A stretch of 64,000 nt of DNA from Streptomyces nigra (GTDB lineage Bacteria > Actinomycetota > Actinomycetes > Streptomycetales > Streptomycetaceae). The position numbers and the translations under genes were made by a program. The stretch is from assembly GCF_003074055.1 (NCBI RefSeq), contig NZ_CP029043.1, forward strand, positions 2,534,501 through 2,598,500, written 5' to 3'. How positions within the stretch are numbered: position 1 is the first letter of the stretch; every line of letters starts with the position of its first letter. Shown one piece after another: positions 51,615 to 60,445 of the stretch. The notes below the pieces were generated by a model that saw nothing but the letters and a program-made list of their open reading frames with translations, was not told the origin of the DNA and did no database searches.

Positions 51615-52395
51615 CATCTCCGCCGCGCCCCGCGTGGCCGAACCCGTGCCCCAGACCGCCGTCGAGGGCCGCCGCAGGCGGGACTCCGCCGCCTGGGTGG
51701 CCATGTACCACTCGGTCTCCACCTGCCCCGACGACCCGTACGACGTGACCGTGACCCCGGCCCGGCTGGAGCGGCAGCTCGGCTGGCTGGCCGGGCGCGG
51801 GCTGCGCGGGGTGAGCGTGCGCGAGCTGCTCGAGGCCCGGGACCGGGGCACCGAACGCGGCCTGGTCGGGCTGACGTTCGACGACGGCTACACCGACTTC
51901 GTCACCGAGGCGGTGCCCGTGCTGCGCCGCCACGGCTTCACGGCGACGGTGTTCGTGCTGCCCGGGCTGCTCGGCGGCGCGAACGTGTGGGAGCGGACCG
52001 GCCCCCGTAAACCGCTGCTGGACGAGGACGGGGTGCGGCGGGCCGCCGCGGCCGGGATGGAGGTCGCCTCGCACGGGATGACGCACCTCGATCTGACCCA
52101 GGCCCCGGACGACGTGCTCCGGCATGAGGTGGCCGGGAGCCGGCACGTCCTCGCCGACCTGCTCGGCGAGGACGTCGCCGGGTTCTGCTACCCGTACGGT
52201 CACCACGACGAGCGGGCCGTCGACGCCGTGCGCATGGCCGGGTACCGCTACGCCTGCGCGATCGCGCCCTCCCCGCTGGGCCGTGGCGACCTGGTGCTCC
52301 CCCGTATCCACATGGGGCAGGCGGACGGCTCGCTCCGGCTGGAGCTGAAGCGACGGCTGGCCCGCGTCTACGGCCGGGCGCTGGAGGCGGCGTGA
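51604..52395 (+). CDS. Polysaccharide deacetylase (NodB/CE4 domain)
   Basis: A 263-residue CE4 enzyme. It has LTFDDGYTDF with the catalytic and metal Asp, SHGMTHLDLT with the two metal His residues, and FCYPYGHHDERAVDAVRMAG. There is no signal peptide or N-terminal membrane helix, so it may work in the cytoplasm or leave by another route. It would remove N-acetyl groups from the polymer or its precursor. ATG 51604 lies 11 bases inside the flippase gene. The next stop/start overlap is GTGA. Confidence 0.88.
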   Translation: MVADISAAPRVAEPVPQTAVEGRRRRDSAAWVAMYHSVSTCPDDPYDVTVTPARLERQLGWLAGRGLRGVSVRELLEARDRGTERGLVGLTFDDGYTDFVTEAVPVLRRHGFTATVFVLPGLLGGANVWERTGPRKPLLDEDGVRRAAAAGMEVASHGMTHLDLTQAPDDVLRHEVAGSRHVLADLLGEDVAGFCYPYGHHDERAVDAVRMAGYRYACAIAPSPLGRGDLVLPRIHMGQADGSLRLELKRRLARVYGRALEAA

Positions 52396-53534
52396 GGGTC
52401 CTGCACGTCATCACCGGCCTCGGCGTCGGCGGCGCGGAACAGCAGCTGCGGCTGCTGCTGCGGCACCTCCCGGCGCGCTGCGACGTGGTGACCCTGACCA
52501 ACCCCGGTCCGGTGGCCGCCGGTCTGGCCGCCGACGGGGTGCGGGTCGCCCATCTGGGGATGGGCGGCAACCGGGACCTGGAGGCCCTGCCGCGGCTGAC
52601 CCGGCTGATCCGGGGCGGCGGCTACGACCTGGTGCACACGCATCTGTACCGGGCCTGTCTGTACGGGCGGCTCGCCGCGCGGCTCGCCGGGGTGCGGGCC
52701 GTCGTGGCCACCGAGCACTCGATCGGCGCGACCCGTCTGGAGGGGCGCCCGCACAGCGCCGGGGTGCGGGCGCTGTATCTGGCGGGCGAGCGGCTCGGGC
52801 AGGTGACGGTCGCCGTCTCCCCGACGGTGGCCCACCGGCTGCGGCGCTGGGGGGTGCCGGGGCAGCGCATCCGGGTCATCCCGAACGGCATCGACGCGCC
52901 CCGGTTCCGCTACGACGAGGTGCGCCGCAAGGAGGCGCGGGCCTACTACGGGCTGCCCGAGGACGCCTACGTCGTCGGCGGTGTGGGGCGCCTGGCGCCC
53001 GGCAAGCGGTTCGGTCTGCTCGTGGCCGCGCTGGCCCAGCTCCCGGACGACGTACGGCTGTTGCTGGTCGGTGGCGGGCCCGAGGAGGCGGCGCTGCGCC
53101 GGGCCGCCCGCGAACTGGGCGTGGAGGACCGGCTGGTGCTCACCGGTGAGCGGCCCTGTCTGCCCGATCCGTACGACGGGGCGCCCGATCTGCCCGGTCT
53201 GCTCTGCGCGATGGACGTGCTCGCCTCACCGTCGCCCGAGGAGTCCTTCGGGCTGGCGGTGCTGGAGGCGCTGGCGGCTGGGCTGCCCGTGCTGTACGCG
53301 AGCTGCCCGGCCGTCGAGGACCTGCCGGCGCGGGCGGTGCCCGGCGCTCGGCGGGTCACCGGCGGGGCCGGGGAGTACGCGCGGGAACTGCTGCGGCTGC
53401 GGGCGGCCGGGCCGGGCGAGCGGTGCGCCCCGGACGTCGTGCGGCACTACGACATCGCGCGCACCGCGCGGCAGCTGATGGACCTGTACACGGCCGCTTC
53501 GGCCGGCTCGAACCTGGAAGCGAGTTCCTCATGA
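52392..53534 (+). CDS. GT4-family glycosyltransferase
   Basis: GT-B transferase of 380 residues from GTG 52392. N-terminal VLHVITGLGVGGAEQQLRLL and DLVHTHLYRACLYGRLAARL; C-terminal VIPNGIDAPRFRYDE, GVGRLAPGKRFGLLVAAL and ASPSPEESFGLAVLEALAAG with the donor-binding Glu residues. Second transferase of the operon, so the repeat unit probably has at least three sugars. It overlaps both neighbours by four bases. Confidence 0.88.
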   Translation: MRVLHVITGLGVGGAEQQLRLLLRHLPARCDVVTLTNPGPVAAGLAADGVRVAHLGMGGNRDLEALPRLTRLIRGGGYDLVHTHLYRACLYGRLAARLAGVRAVVATEHSIGATRLEGRPHSAGVRALYLAGERLGQVTVAVSPTVAHRLRRWGVPGQRIRVIPNGIDAPRFRYDEVRRKEARAYYGLPEDAYVVGGVGRLAPGKRFGLLVAALAQLPDDVRLLLVGGGPEEAALRRAARELGVEDRLVLTGERPCLPDPYDGAPDLPGLLCAMDVLASPSPEESFGLAVLEALAAGLPVLYASCPAVEDLPARAVPGARRVTGGAGEYARELLRLRAAGPGERCAPDVVRHYDIARTARQLMDLYTAASAGSNLEASSS

Positions 53535-54214
53535 CAGACAACCCCGCCGAGCGCGCTCCGCTGTGGGACCGGGCCCGGACCCGGCTCGGACGGCTGCCCG
53601 TGTGGGCGCTGGTGCCCGCCGCCGCACTGACCGGTGCCCTGGCCGGCGGCGCGTACGGGCTGGTGAAGCCCGCGCAGTACACGGCGACCAGTTCCGTCGT
53701 CGCCGTGCCGAACGGCACGACCGAGGCCGACTGCACCGACGCGCTCGGGTTCGCCCAGGCGTACGGCCGGGTCGCCACGCAGCTCGCGGTGCTCGGGGAC
53801 GCCCAGATGTGGGCGGGCGTCCCGGTGTCGACGCTGCGGGACAGCGTGGAGGTGGCCACCTCGCCGGACGCGCCGATGGTCGCGGTGTCGGCGACGGCGG
53901 CCAGCCCCGGACAGGCCGTCGACATCGCGAACGCGGTGACCCGCGCGCTCGTCAACGAGGCCGGCTACGCCAAGGAGCGCACCGGTATCCGCCTGGAGAA
54001 CCTCTCCCGTGCGCTGCGGCCGAGCGAGCCGTCGTCGGCGTCGCCGGGGCTGACCGCGCTGGTGGGCGCGAGCGCCGGCGGGCTGCTCGGGGGGCTCGCG
54101 CTGCTGGCCCGGCCGCGCCGGCGGCCCGGTGGGCCGGGCGAGGACGACGACCTGGGACGGGCCTCCGTTCCCGGGCCCGCCGGTGCCGCCGACGCCCAGG
54201 AGACCCGCGGATGA
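53531..54214 (+). CDS. Chain-length-determinant-like (Wzz) membrane protein
   Basis: A 227-residue protein with two membrane helices (about residues 23-40 and 178-196) enclosing an extracytoplasmic domain (QYTATSSVVAVPNGT and SVEVATSPDAPMVAVSATA). This is the topology of Wzz/capsular co-polymerase proteins. The cytoplasmic C-terminus is short and acidic, with no tyrosine-kinase domain. It would set chain length together with the Wzy-like protein. ATGA overlaps join it to both neighbours. Confidence 0.82.
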   Translation: MTDNPAERAPLWDRARTRLGRLPVWALVPAAALTGALAGGAYGLVKPAQYTATSSVVAVPNGTTEADCTDALGFAQAYGRVATQLAVLGDAQMWAGVPVSTLRDSVEVATSPDAPMVAVSATAASPGQAVDIANAVTRALVNEAGYAKERTGIRLENLSRALRPSEPSSASPGLTALVGASAGGLLGGLALLARPRRRPGGPGEDDDLGRASVPGPAGAADAQETRG

Positions 54215-55320
54215 CCGCGTCCGCCCGAAGGCTCACGGTGGAGGTGTGCACCGACGAGCACACCTTCGCGGGGCTGGCCGAGCCGTGGGGGCGCCTGCAC
54301 CGGGCGTGCCCGTCGGCGACGGCGTTCCAGAGCCACGCCTGGCTGCACTCCTGGTGGCTGTCGTACGGCACACCGGGCCGGCTCCGCCTGGTCCTGGTGC
54401 GCCGAGGCGGTGAACTGGTGGCGGCGGCGCCGCTGATGCGGGTGCACGGCCCGCTGCCCGCGCTGGTGCCGCTCGGCGGTGCCATCACCGACTTCTGCGA
54501 TGTGCTGGTCGACGAGTCGGCGGGGGTGCCGGCCGCGGCGGCGCTCGCGGACGCCCTGGCCGACCTGGCCCGCACCGCGCTGGTCGACTTCCGCGAGGTG
54601 CGGCCGGGCGGTGCGATGGAGCGGGTGTTCCTGTGCTGGCGCGGTCCGCGGCGGCGGCTGCGGGACTCGCTCTGCCTGGAACTGCCCGCGCTGCCCCTGG
54701 AGGACCTGGTCGGGCGGCTGCCGACGGGCCGGGCCCGGCGGATCCGCAGCAAGGTCAACCAGCTGTCCCGGCTGGGCGTGCAGTGGCGGGTCGTGCCGCA
54801 CGAGGAGACGGAGGCCGCGCTGCGCCGGCTCCTGGAACTGCACCGGCTGCAGTGGCAGGGCCGGCAGGTGTCACCCGAGCATCTGCGGCCGCGGTTCATG
54901 GAGCACCTGGTGCGCGCGGCGGTCCCGCTGGCCCGCTCCGGGGAGGCGGCGACGACGGAGTTCGTGCTGGACGGCTCGGTGGTGGCGGTCAACATCTCGC
55001 TGCTGTCGGGCGCGCTGGCCGGCATGTACCTGTACGGCTTCGACCCGGAGCTGCGGCAGCGCCGGGTGGACGTGGCGACGATGCTGCTGCACGGCGCGAC
55101 CGGGCACCTCGGCTCGGGCGGGCTGCGCACGCTGAGCCTGCTGCGGGGCGCGGAGCCGTACAAGTACCGCTGGCTGCCGACGACCGTCGTCAACCAGCGG
55201 TACCTGCTGGCCCGGAACCGCACCGCGCCGCTGCTGGGGGCCGCGCTCGCGGAGGCGGCGGCACGGCGGCGCGCCAAGGAGATGCTGCGCAGGGAGGCCG
55301 AACCGGCGGCTCAGCGGTAG
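54211..55320 (+). CDS. GNAT/FemAB-like acyltransferase
   Basis: A 369-residue protein of the BioF2-like/FemAB group. The N-terminal domain has FQSHAWLHSWWLSYGTPGRL. The second GNAT-like domain has GRARRIRSKVNQLSRLGVQW, LHRLQWQGRQVSPE, VVAVNISLLSGALAGMYLYG and LLRGAEPYKYRW. Proteins of this type next to polysaccharide genes often modify the polymer with acyl or aminoacyl groups; the exact group is not readable. Last gene of the operon; its end overlaps the convergent hydrolase by 10 bp. Confidence 0.85.
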   Translation: MTASARRLTVEVCTDEHTFAGLAEPWGRLHRACPSATAFQSHAWLHSWWLSYGTPGRLRLVLVRRGGELVAAAPLMRVHGPLPALVPLGGAITDFCDVLVDESAGVPAAAALADALADLARTALVDFREVRPGGAMERVFLCWRGPRRRLRDSLCLELPALPLEDLVGRLPTGRARRIRSKVNQLSRLGVQWRVVPHEETEAALRRLLELHRLQWQGRQVSPEHLRPRFMEHLVRAAVPLARSGEAATTEFVLDGSVVAVNISLLSGALAGMYLYGFDPELRQRRVDVATMLLHGATGHLGSGGLRTLSLLRGAEPYKYRWLPTTVVNQRYLLARNRTAPLLGAALAEAAARRRAKEMLRREAEPAAQR

Positions 55321-56597
55321 CGCTCCGCCCACTGCAGGCACGCGGAGAGCCGGCCGCCGATCTGCTGCTCCAGCCACTTCTCCAGGTCCAGCAGGGTGCA
55401 GTGCGGGGCCTGCGCGGGGCTGGGCGCCGGGGCCGGTGTCGCCGCGGCGGCCGGCTCCGGCGCGGGGGACGCGGTCGCCTCCGGCAGCGAGGGGACCGGC
55501 CGGGGGCGGGAGTACAGCGGGGCGGACAGCAGGAGGCGGTACAGGGCGGAGGCGCGGGGGTTGTCGGAGCACAGCCACACGCCGTGCGGGCAGTAGTCGG
55601 TGATGGTGTTGTAGAGCGGCTTGTGCTGGTCCATCCAGGCCAGCATCCGCAGCATGTACGTGATGTTGTCGCCGTTGCGGAACAGGCCCCACTCCGGGTA
55701 CGAGATCGGCTTGCCGTGCCGGCGGGCGAAGTCCACGTGGTACTGCAGGCCGTACGGCTCGGAGACCTGCTCGTCGAAGCTCAGGCCGCGCGGCTGGTCG
55801 TAGGCGTCCATGCCGATGATGTCGACGACGTCGTCGCCGGGGTAGCACTCGGGCCAGGGGATGGCGTCCACGCCGCGGCTGGGGGCGAAGTCGAAGCGGA
55901 AGCGCTGCCCGTCGACCGCGCGCATCACCCGGACGATCCGGCGCCAGTACTGCTTCCAGCTCTCCGGGTCGGGGCCGCAGCGATGCGTGTAGGTGATGCC
56001 GTTCATCTCCCAGCCGAGCACGATCACCGTGTCCGGGATGCCCAGGTCGACCAGGCGTTCGGCGAGCGCCTCGAAGTGCTCGTCGAAGGCGCCGGACGCG
56101 GCGCGGCGCAGCAGGGTGCGGACGGCGGTGTCGGGGAGACCCCGCTCGTTGCGTTCCATCATCGGTACGTTGAGCACGAGCATCCGGTCGGACTTGGCGC
56201 GCCGCCAGGCGGCCCAGCTGTCGAGGAAGCCGTGGCCGCCCTCGATGTTGGTCCACAGATCGCCCGGCAGATAGGTGTGCCCCACGCGGGGCTCCTGGCC
56301 GCCGAGCCACCGGCTGAGCTGCTTCATCCGCTGCACTCCGGCGGGCCCGTAGTGCAGATAGGCCCCGAACGCGGGCGCGTGCGCGGGCACTCCGGCCGGG
56401 GCGTGCGCACCCCCGGACGACTGCGGTGCGGCGGGCGGCGACGTGGGCTGGGCCACGGGCACCGGGCGGGCCGGGTCGGGGTGGGAGGCGGAGTCCGCCG
56501 CGAGGGCCGGGCCCGGTGTCAGGGCCGCCGCGGCGATCACGGCGGCGGTGATCAGCGCCGGTCCTCTCAGGGCGGACCGTCGGCGGTCACGGGCCAT
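55311..56597 (-). CDS. Secreted GH26-like glycoside hydrolase
   Basis: Exported hydrolase of 428 residues. The signal peptide ends near residue 34 (ALAAD), followed by a Pro/Ala linker, a TIM-barrel-like domain (about 75-350) and a Pro/Ala-rich linker with a short C-terminal Cys-containing helical module. Possible catalytic residues are Glu in VLGWEMNGITYTH (acid/base) and Glu in ISYPEWGLF (nucleophile), as in GH26 mannanases. It is convergent with the polysaccharide operon and may trim that polymer. ATG 56597 is preceded by GAGGAGG. Confidence 0.82.
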   Translation of the reverse strand: MARDRRRSALRGPALITAAVIAAAALTPGPALAADSASHPDPARPVPVAQPTSPPAAPQSSGGAHAPAGVPAHAPAFGAYLHYGPAGVQRMKQLSRWLGGQEPRVGHTYLPGDLWTNIEGGHGFLDSWAAWRRAKSDRMLVLNVPMMERNERGLPDTAVRTLLRRAASGAFDEHFEALAERLVDLGIPDTVIVLGWEMNGITYTHRCGPDPESWKQYWRRIVRVMRAVDGQRFRFDFAPSRGVDAIPWPECYPGDDVVDIIGMDAYDQPRGLSFDEQVSEPYGLQYHVDFARRHGKPISYPEWGLFRNGDNITYMLRMLAWMDQHKPLYNTITDYCPHGVWLCSDNPRASALYRLLLSAPLYSRPRPVPSLPEATASPAPEPAAAATPAPAPSPAQAPHCTLLDLEKWLEQQIGGRLSACLQWAERYR

Positions 56598-56686
56598 GCG
56601 TCCTCCTCGGCGGGGCACCTCCCCTGTAGGTGACAGGAAGTCATATCCGCCGGGACGGCACCATCGGAGCGCCGCCGAACGGGCCA

Positions 56687-58606
56687 TCAGCTGCCGTACA
56701 GCTCCTCGATGTCGGCCGCGTACACCTGGGTGACGGCCTGCCGCTTGACCTTCAGCGACGGGGTGAGCAGGCCGTTGTCCTCGGTCCACTCCCCCTCGAC
56801 GAGCCGGAAGGCGCGGATCGACTCGGCGCGTGAGACGGCCGCGTTGGCGTGGTCGACCGCCTTCTGGACGTCGGCGAGCATCCGGGGGTCCTGGACGACC
56901 TCGGACATCGGGGTGCCGGCGGGCATCTTGCGGACGGCGAGCCAGTGCGCCACCGCGTCGGGTTCGAGGGTGATGAGGGCGCCGACGAAGGGGCGCCCGT
57001 CCCCGACGACGAGGCACTGGCCGACGGGCGGGCGGCTGCGCAGCCGGTCCTCCAGGACGGCCGGGGAGACGTTCTTGCCGCCGGAGGTGACGAGGATGTC
57101 CTTCTTGCGGCCGGTGATGGTGAGGTAGCCGTCCTCGTCGAGGGCGCCGAGGTCGCCGGTGGCGAACCAGCCGTCGCGCAGCACGGCGTCGGTGGCGGCC
57201 GGGTCGTTGCGGTAGGCCCCGAAGACGATGCCGCCCTCGATGAGCACCTCGCCGTCGTCGGCGATACGGACGGCGGTGCCGGGGACGGGCCGGCCGACCG
57301 TGCCGGGGCGGGGCCTGAGCGGCGGGACGATGGTGGCGGCGGCGGTGGTCTCGGTCAGGCCGTAGCCCTCGTAGACGAGGATGCCGGCGGCGTAGAAGAA
57401 CAGGTTGAGGTCGCGGTCGAGCGGGGAGCCGCCGCTGATGGCGTAGCGCAGCCGGCCGCCGAGCTCCTTGCGGACCCGGCGGTAGACCAGCAGGTCGTAC
57501 AGGGCCCAGGCGGCCCACAGTCCGATGCCGGGGCCCTTGCCGGTGCCGAGGAAACGGCTCAGATGGGCCTCGGCGAAGCGGACGGCGATGCGGTGGGCGC
57601 GGTCGAAGGAGGCGCCGCGGCCCAGCTTCTCGGCGGTGGCCCGGCCGGTGTCGTGGATCTTCTCGAAGAGGTAGGGGACGCCGACGAGGAAGGTGGGCCG
57701 GAACTCCCGGAGCGCGGGGCGCAGTTCGTCGGGTTTGATGCTGGGCCAGTGGCCGATCTCGATTCGGCCCATCAGGCAGGCGATCTGGATGGTGCGGCCG
57801 AGGATGTGGGCGAGCGGGAGGAAGAGCAGGGTGGAGGCGGTCTGGCCGGTGACCGCCTGGAAGACGGGGTGCAGCAGTTCCACGGTGTTGGCCGCCTCGG
57901 CGTGCAGATTGCCGTGGGTGAGGACGCAGCCCTTGGGCCGGCCGGTGGTGCCGGAGGTGTAGCAGATCGTCGCGACCGTGTCGGGGGTGAGGGCGGCACG
58001 GCGCTTGACGACCTCCTCGTCGGACAGGTGGCGGCCGAGCGCGGTGAGCGTGCCGAGGGCGTCGTCGTCCAGCTCCCAGATGTGCGGGGGCTGTTCGTGC
58101 CCGGCGGTGCCCGTCGTGACCGTGGCGGTGTTCTGCGCGGTCTCGGTGACGACGTGCCGGGCGCCGGAGTCGCGGACGATCCACTCGATCTGGTCGGCGG
58201 ACGAGGTGGCGTACACCGGCACGCTCTGCCCGCCGGCCGCCCAGATCGCGAAGTCCAGCACGGTCCACTCGTAGCGGGTGCGGGACATGACGGCGACCCG
58301 GCCGCCGGGTTCCAGTCCGGCGGCGATCAGCCCCTTGGCGACGGCGGTGACCTCGCGGGCGAACTCCGCCGCCGTCATCGGCCGCCAGCCGTCGCCGGTG
58401 TGCCGGCGCAGGACGACGGCGTCGGGCGCCTCGGCCGCGTTGGTGTGGGGCAGGTCGGCGATGCTGCCGGTCGCCGGGCGGGGCACGAGCGCCGGGGTGC
58501 GGGCCTCGCGGACCACGCCCCCGGCGTCCTTCACGACCTCGACCTCGCCGCGTTCCAGCAGTTCGGTTCGCTGCGCGGCCCGCTTCAGATCCCTGCGTAC
58601 GCCCAT
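56687..58606 (-). CDS. Long-chain fatty acyl-CoA synthetase (AMP-forming)
   Basis: Adenylate-forming enzyme of 639 residues that activates fatty acids with ATP and CoA. It shows the P-loop-like YTSGTTGRPKGCVLTHGNL (about residue 215), the YEGYGLTETTAA motif, DGWFATGDLG and GRKKDILVTSGGKNVSPA. The length and motifs resemble FadD15-type synthetases of actinobacteria. GGGAG lies 5 bases before ATG 58606. Two palindromes directly upstream suggest repression by a TetR-like fatty-acid regulator, though no such gene is adjacent. Confidence 0.93.
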   Translation of the reverse strand: MGVRRDLKRAAQRTELLERGEVEVVKDAGGVVREARTPALVPRPATGSIADLPHTNAAEAPDAVVLRRHTGDGWRPMTAAEFAREVTAVAKGLIAAGLEPGGRVAVMSRTRYEWTVLDFAIWAAGGQSVPVYATSSADQIEWIVRDSGARHVVTETAQNTATVTTGTAGHEQPPHIWELDDDALGTLTALGRHLSDEEVVKRRAALTPDTVATICYTSGTTGRPKGCVLTHGNLHAEAANTVELLHPVFQAVTGQTASTLLFLPLAHILGRTIQIACLMGRIEIGHWPSIKPDELRPALREFRPTFLVGVPYLFEKIHDTGRATAEKLGRGASFDRAHRIAVRFAEAHLSRFLGTGKGPGIGLWAAWALYDLLVYRRVRKELGGRLRYAISGGSPLDRDLNLFFYAAGILVYEGYGLTETTAAATIVPPLRPRPGTVGRPVPGTAVRIADDGEVLIEGGIVFGAYRNDPAATDAVLRDGWFATGDLGALDEDGYLTITGRKKDILVTSGGKNVSPAVLEDRLRSRPPVGQCLVVGDGRPFVGALITLEPDAVAHWLAVRKMPAGTPMSEVVQDPRMLADVQKAVDHANAAVSRAESIRAFRLVEGEWTEDNGLLTPSLKVKRQAVTQVYAADIEELYGS

Positions 58607-58630
58607 GTCGGCTCCCGGTGCCCGTCGTAC

Positions 58631-58661
58631 TTACTGGAGAGTAAACTTACTCAAGCGTAAG
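58631..58661. promoter_or_regulatory. Double palindromic operator upstream of the acyl-CoA synthetase gene
   Basis: TTACTGGAGAGTAA (58631-58644) has 5-bp arms around four bases. CTTACTCAAGCGTAAG (58646-58661) has 5-bp arms CTTAC/GTAAG. They lie 25-55 bases before the start, in an AT-rich patch unlike the surroundings. The layout fits a TetR-family repressor site covering the promoter. Confidence 0.6.
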
Positions 58662-58686
58662 TAGACGTCAATGGGTCCGGCACGAC

Positions 58687-60228
58687 TCAGTCCCGGTCGG
58701 TGAGGCGGCTCGCCCGCCGGATCGCCTCCGCGAGCCGGGAGACGTCCCCGTCCTCGGTGGTGGAGGCCAACTCGTCCGCCCGCTCGGCCAGTTCCCCGAG
58801 CCGGACCCGGCCCGGCAGGGTCGTACGGCCGTCGCCGCTCCCGCGCAGGGTGTCGGCGAAGTAGGCCGCCGTCGCCGTGACCTGGAAGCGGGGGCTCGCG
58901 CTCCACACCGAGTCCTCCAGGGCGCCGGTCTCGATGTCGCCCGACTTCTCGTGCGGGGCGCGGGTGCGCGGGTCGAGCCAGCGGACGCTCGCCGTCGCCA
59001 GGTGGCCGTCGGCGTCCGGTGCGGTGCGCACGGCGTACAGGGCGGTGACGGTGTGGCCGGGGCCGACCTCGCCGCCGTCGACGCGGTCGTCGCGGAAGTC
59101 CTCGTCGGCGACCTGCCGGTTGTCGTAGCCGATCAGCCGGAACTCCTTGACCGTCTTCGGGTCGAAGGCGACCTGGGCCTTGGCGTCGCGGGCGGTCAGG
59201 TCGACGTTGCGGGGCAGGTCCTGGCTGAAGACCTTGTGCGCCTCGCGCTCCCCGGAGACGTACACGGTGTGGCCGTCGCCCTTGTCGGCGAGGCGCTCCA
59301 TCAGGGCGTCGCCGTAGTCGCTGCCGACGCCCACCCCGAACAGGGTGATGCCGTGCTCGCGGCGCTCGGAGGCGACGCGTTCCAGGATGGTGTCGGCGTC
59401 GGTGTCGCCCGTGTTGGCCAGGGCGTCGGAGACCAGCACGACCCGGTTGGTGGCGCCCTTGCGCAGGCCGTCCTCGGCGGTCTCGTAGCCGGTCTCCACA
59501 CCGGCGCCGAGGTTCGTGGAGTCGGTGGGCTCCAGGCTGTCGATGGCGTCGTGGATCTCGTCCCGGTGCCCGCCGACCCGGGTCGGCCTCAGCACCCGCT
59601 CGGCCTCGTCGCTGAAGGTGACCAGGGCGACCGAGTCGTCGTCGCGCAGCCGGTCCGTCATCACGCCGAGGGAGTCCTTGGCGAGGTCCAGACGGCCCGG
59701 TTCGGCCATGGATCCGGAGATGTCGACGACGAAGGTGAGGGCGGCGGGCGGGCGTTCGCCGGAGTCCTCGGCCGGCCGGGTCGCGAGCCCCACCCGGACC
59801 AGGGACCAGTCCTCGCGCGCGGTGCGGGCACCGTCGACGGTGACCGTGAACCCGTCACCGTCGGGGCGGTCGTAGTCCTGGCGGAAGCTGTTGACGAACT
59901 CCTCGGGGCGGACCGTGGACGGGTCGGGAAGGCGGCCCTCGGCGAGCGTGCGGCGGGCGTAGCCGTAGGAGGCGGTGTCGACGTCCAGGGCGAAGGTGGA
60001 GAGCAGGTCGGGCTCGGGCGCGAACTCGCGGCTGTCGTCGCCGTTCTTCTGCTCGTCCGGACCGCTGTCGCCGTCGTACTCGGGGGCGGCCGGGAAGCCC
60101 CTCTCGTCGGTGCTCCGGTCCGCCTTCGACATGCCGCCGTCCTGTGCGCTGCAGCCGGTGAGCAGCAGGCCGCCCGCCGTGAGTGCGAGCAGCGCGCCCC
60201 TCAGCCGTCGCACGTGGTGTCGCTCCAT
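58687..60228 (-). CDS. vWA-domain lipoprotein (YfbK-like)
   Basis: Exported lipoprotein of 513 residues. The lipobox LLLTGC at about residue 26 gives a lipid-anchored Cys. The N-terminal region (FALDVDTASYGYARRTLAEG) is the vWA-N segment; the vWA domain (about 165-340) has the MIDAS FVVDISGSM. A beta-rich C-terminal domain with VAFDPKTVKEFRLIGYDN resembles DUF3520. The function of the family is poorly known; it probably binds an envelope partner through metal. AAGGGGGAA precedes the ATG. Confidence 0.9.
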   Translation of the reverse strand: MERHHVRRLRGALLALTAGGLLLTGCSAQDGGMSKADRSTDERGFPAAPEYDGDSGPDEQKNGDDSREFAPEPDLLSTFALDVDTASYGYARRTLAEGRLPDPSTVRPEEFVNSFRQDYDRPDGDGFTVTVDGARTAREDWSLVRVGLATRPAEDSGERPPAALTFVVDISGSMAEPGRLDLAKDSLGVMTDRLRDDDSVALVTFSDEAERVLRPTRVGGHRDEIHDAIDSLEPTDSTNLGAGVETGYETAEDGLRKGATNRVVLVSDALANTGDTDADTILERVASERREHGITLFGVGVGSDYGDALMERLADKGDGHTVYVSGEREAHKVFSQDLPRNVDLTARDAKAQVAFDPKTVKEFRLIGYDNRQVADEDFRDDRVDGGEVGPGHTVTALYAVRTAPDADGHLATASVRWLDPRTRAPHEKSGDIETGALEDSVWSASPRFQVTATAAYFADTLRGSGDGRTTLPGRVRLGELAERADELASTTEDGDVSRLAEAIRRASRLTDRD

Positions 60229-60377
60229 CGTCCGTTCCCCCTTGGTCCGTTGACGTCGACTTCTGTGACTGTGACGGGCCAGGGGGCCGGAACGTGCGTG
60301 ACGAAGTGTTGCGGATGGGTCTCGAAGCGGGCACGGCGGGCCCCCGCCGAGACCGGTGGGTGACCCTCCGTTGACCT

Positions 60378-60445
60378 AGGGGTGTCTTGCCGATCACGCC
60401 GGGCTCCCGACGTCGCTGATCCGGCCCGATCGACAAGACGCCCCT
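60378..60445. terminator. Hairpin at the end of the ABC permease gene
   Basis: AGGGGTGTCTTG (60378-60389) pairs with CAAGACGCCCCT (60434-60445) with one mismatch, and CGATC/GATCG pair inside. It overlaps the permease stop codon and lies before the vWA lipoprotein gene on the same strand, so it probably ends the ABC transcript. Confidence 0.6.

Noticed and set aside
47064..51851. A 1595-codon open frame on the minus strand opposite the polysaccharide operon
   Set aside because: It is a GC-rich antisense frame with low-complexity Arg/Pro/His content; the plus strand carries clear families with overlapping starts.
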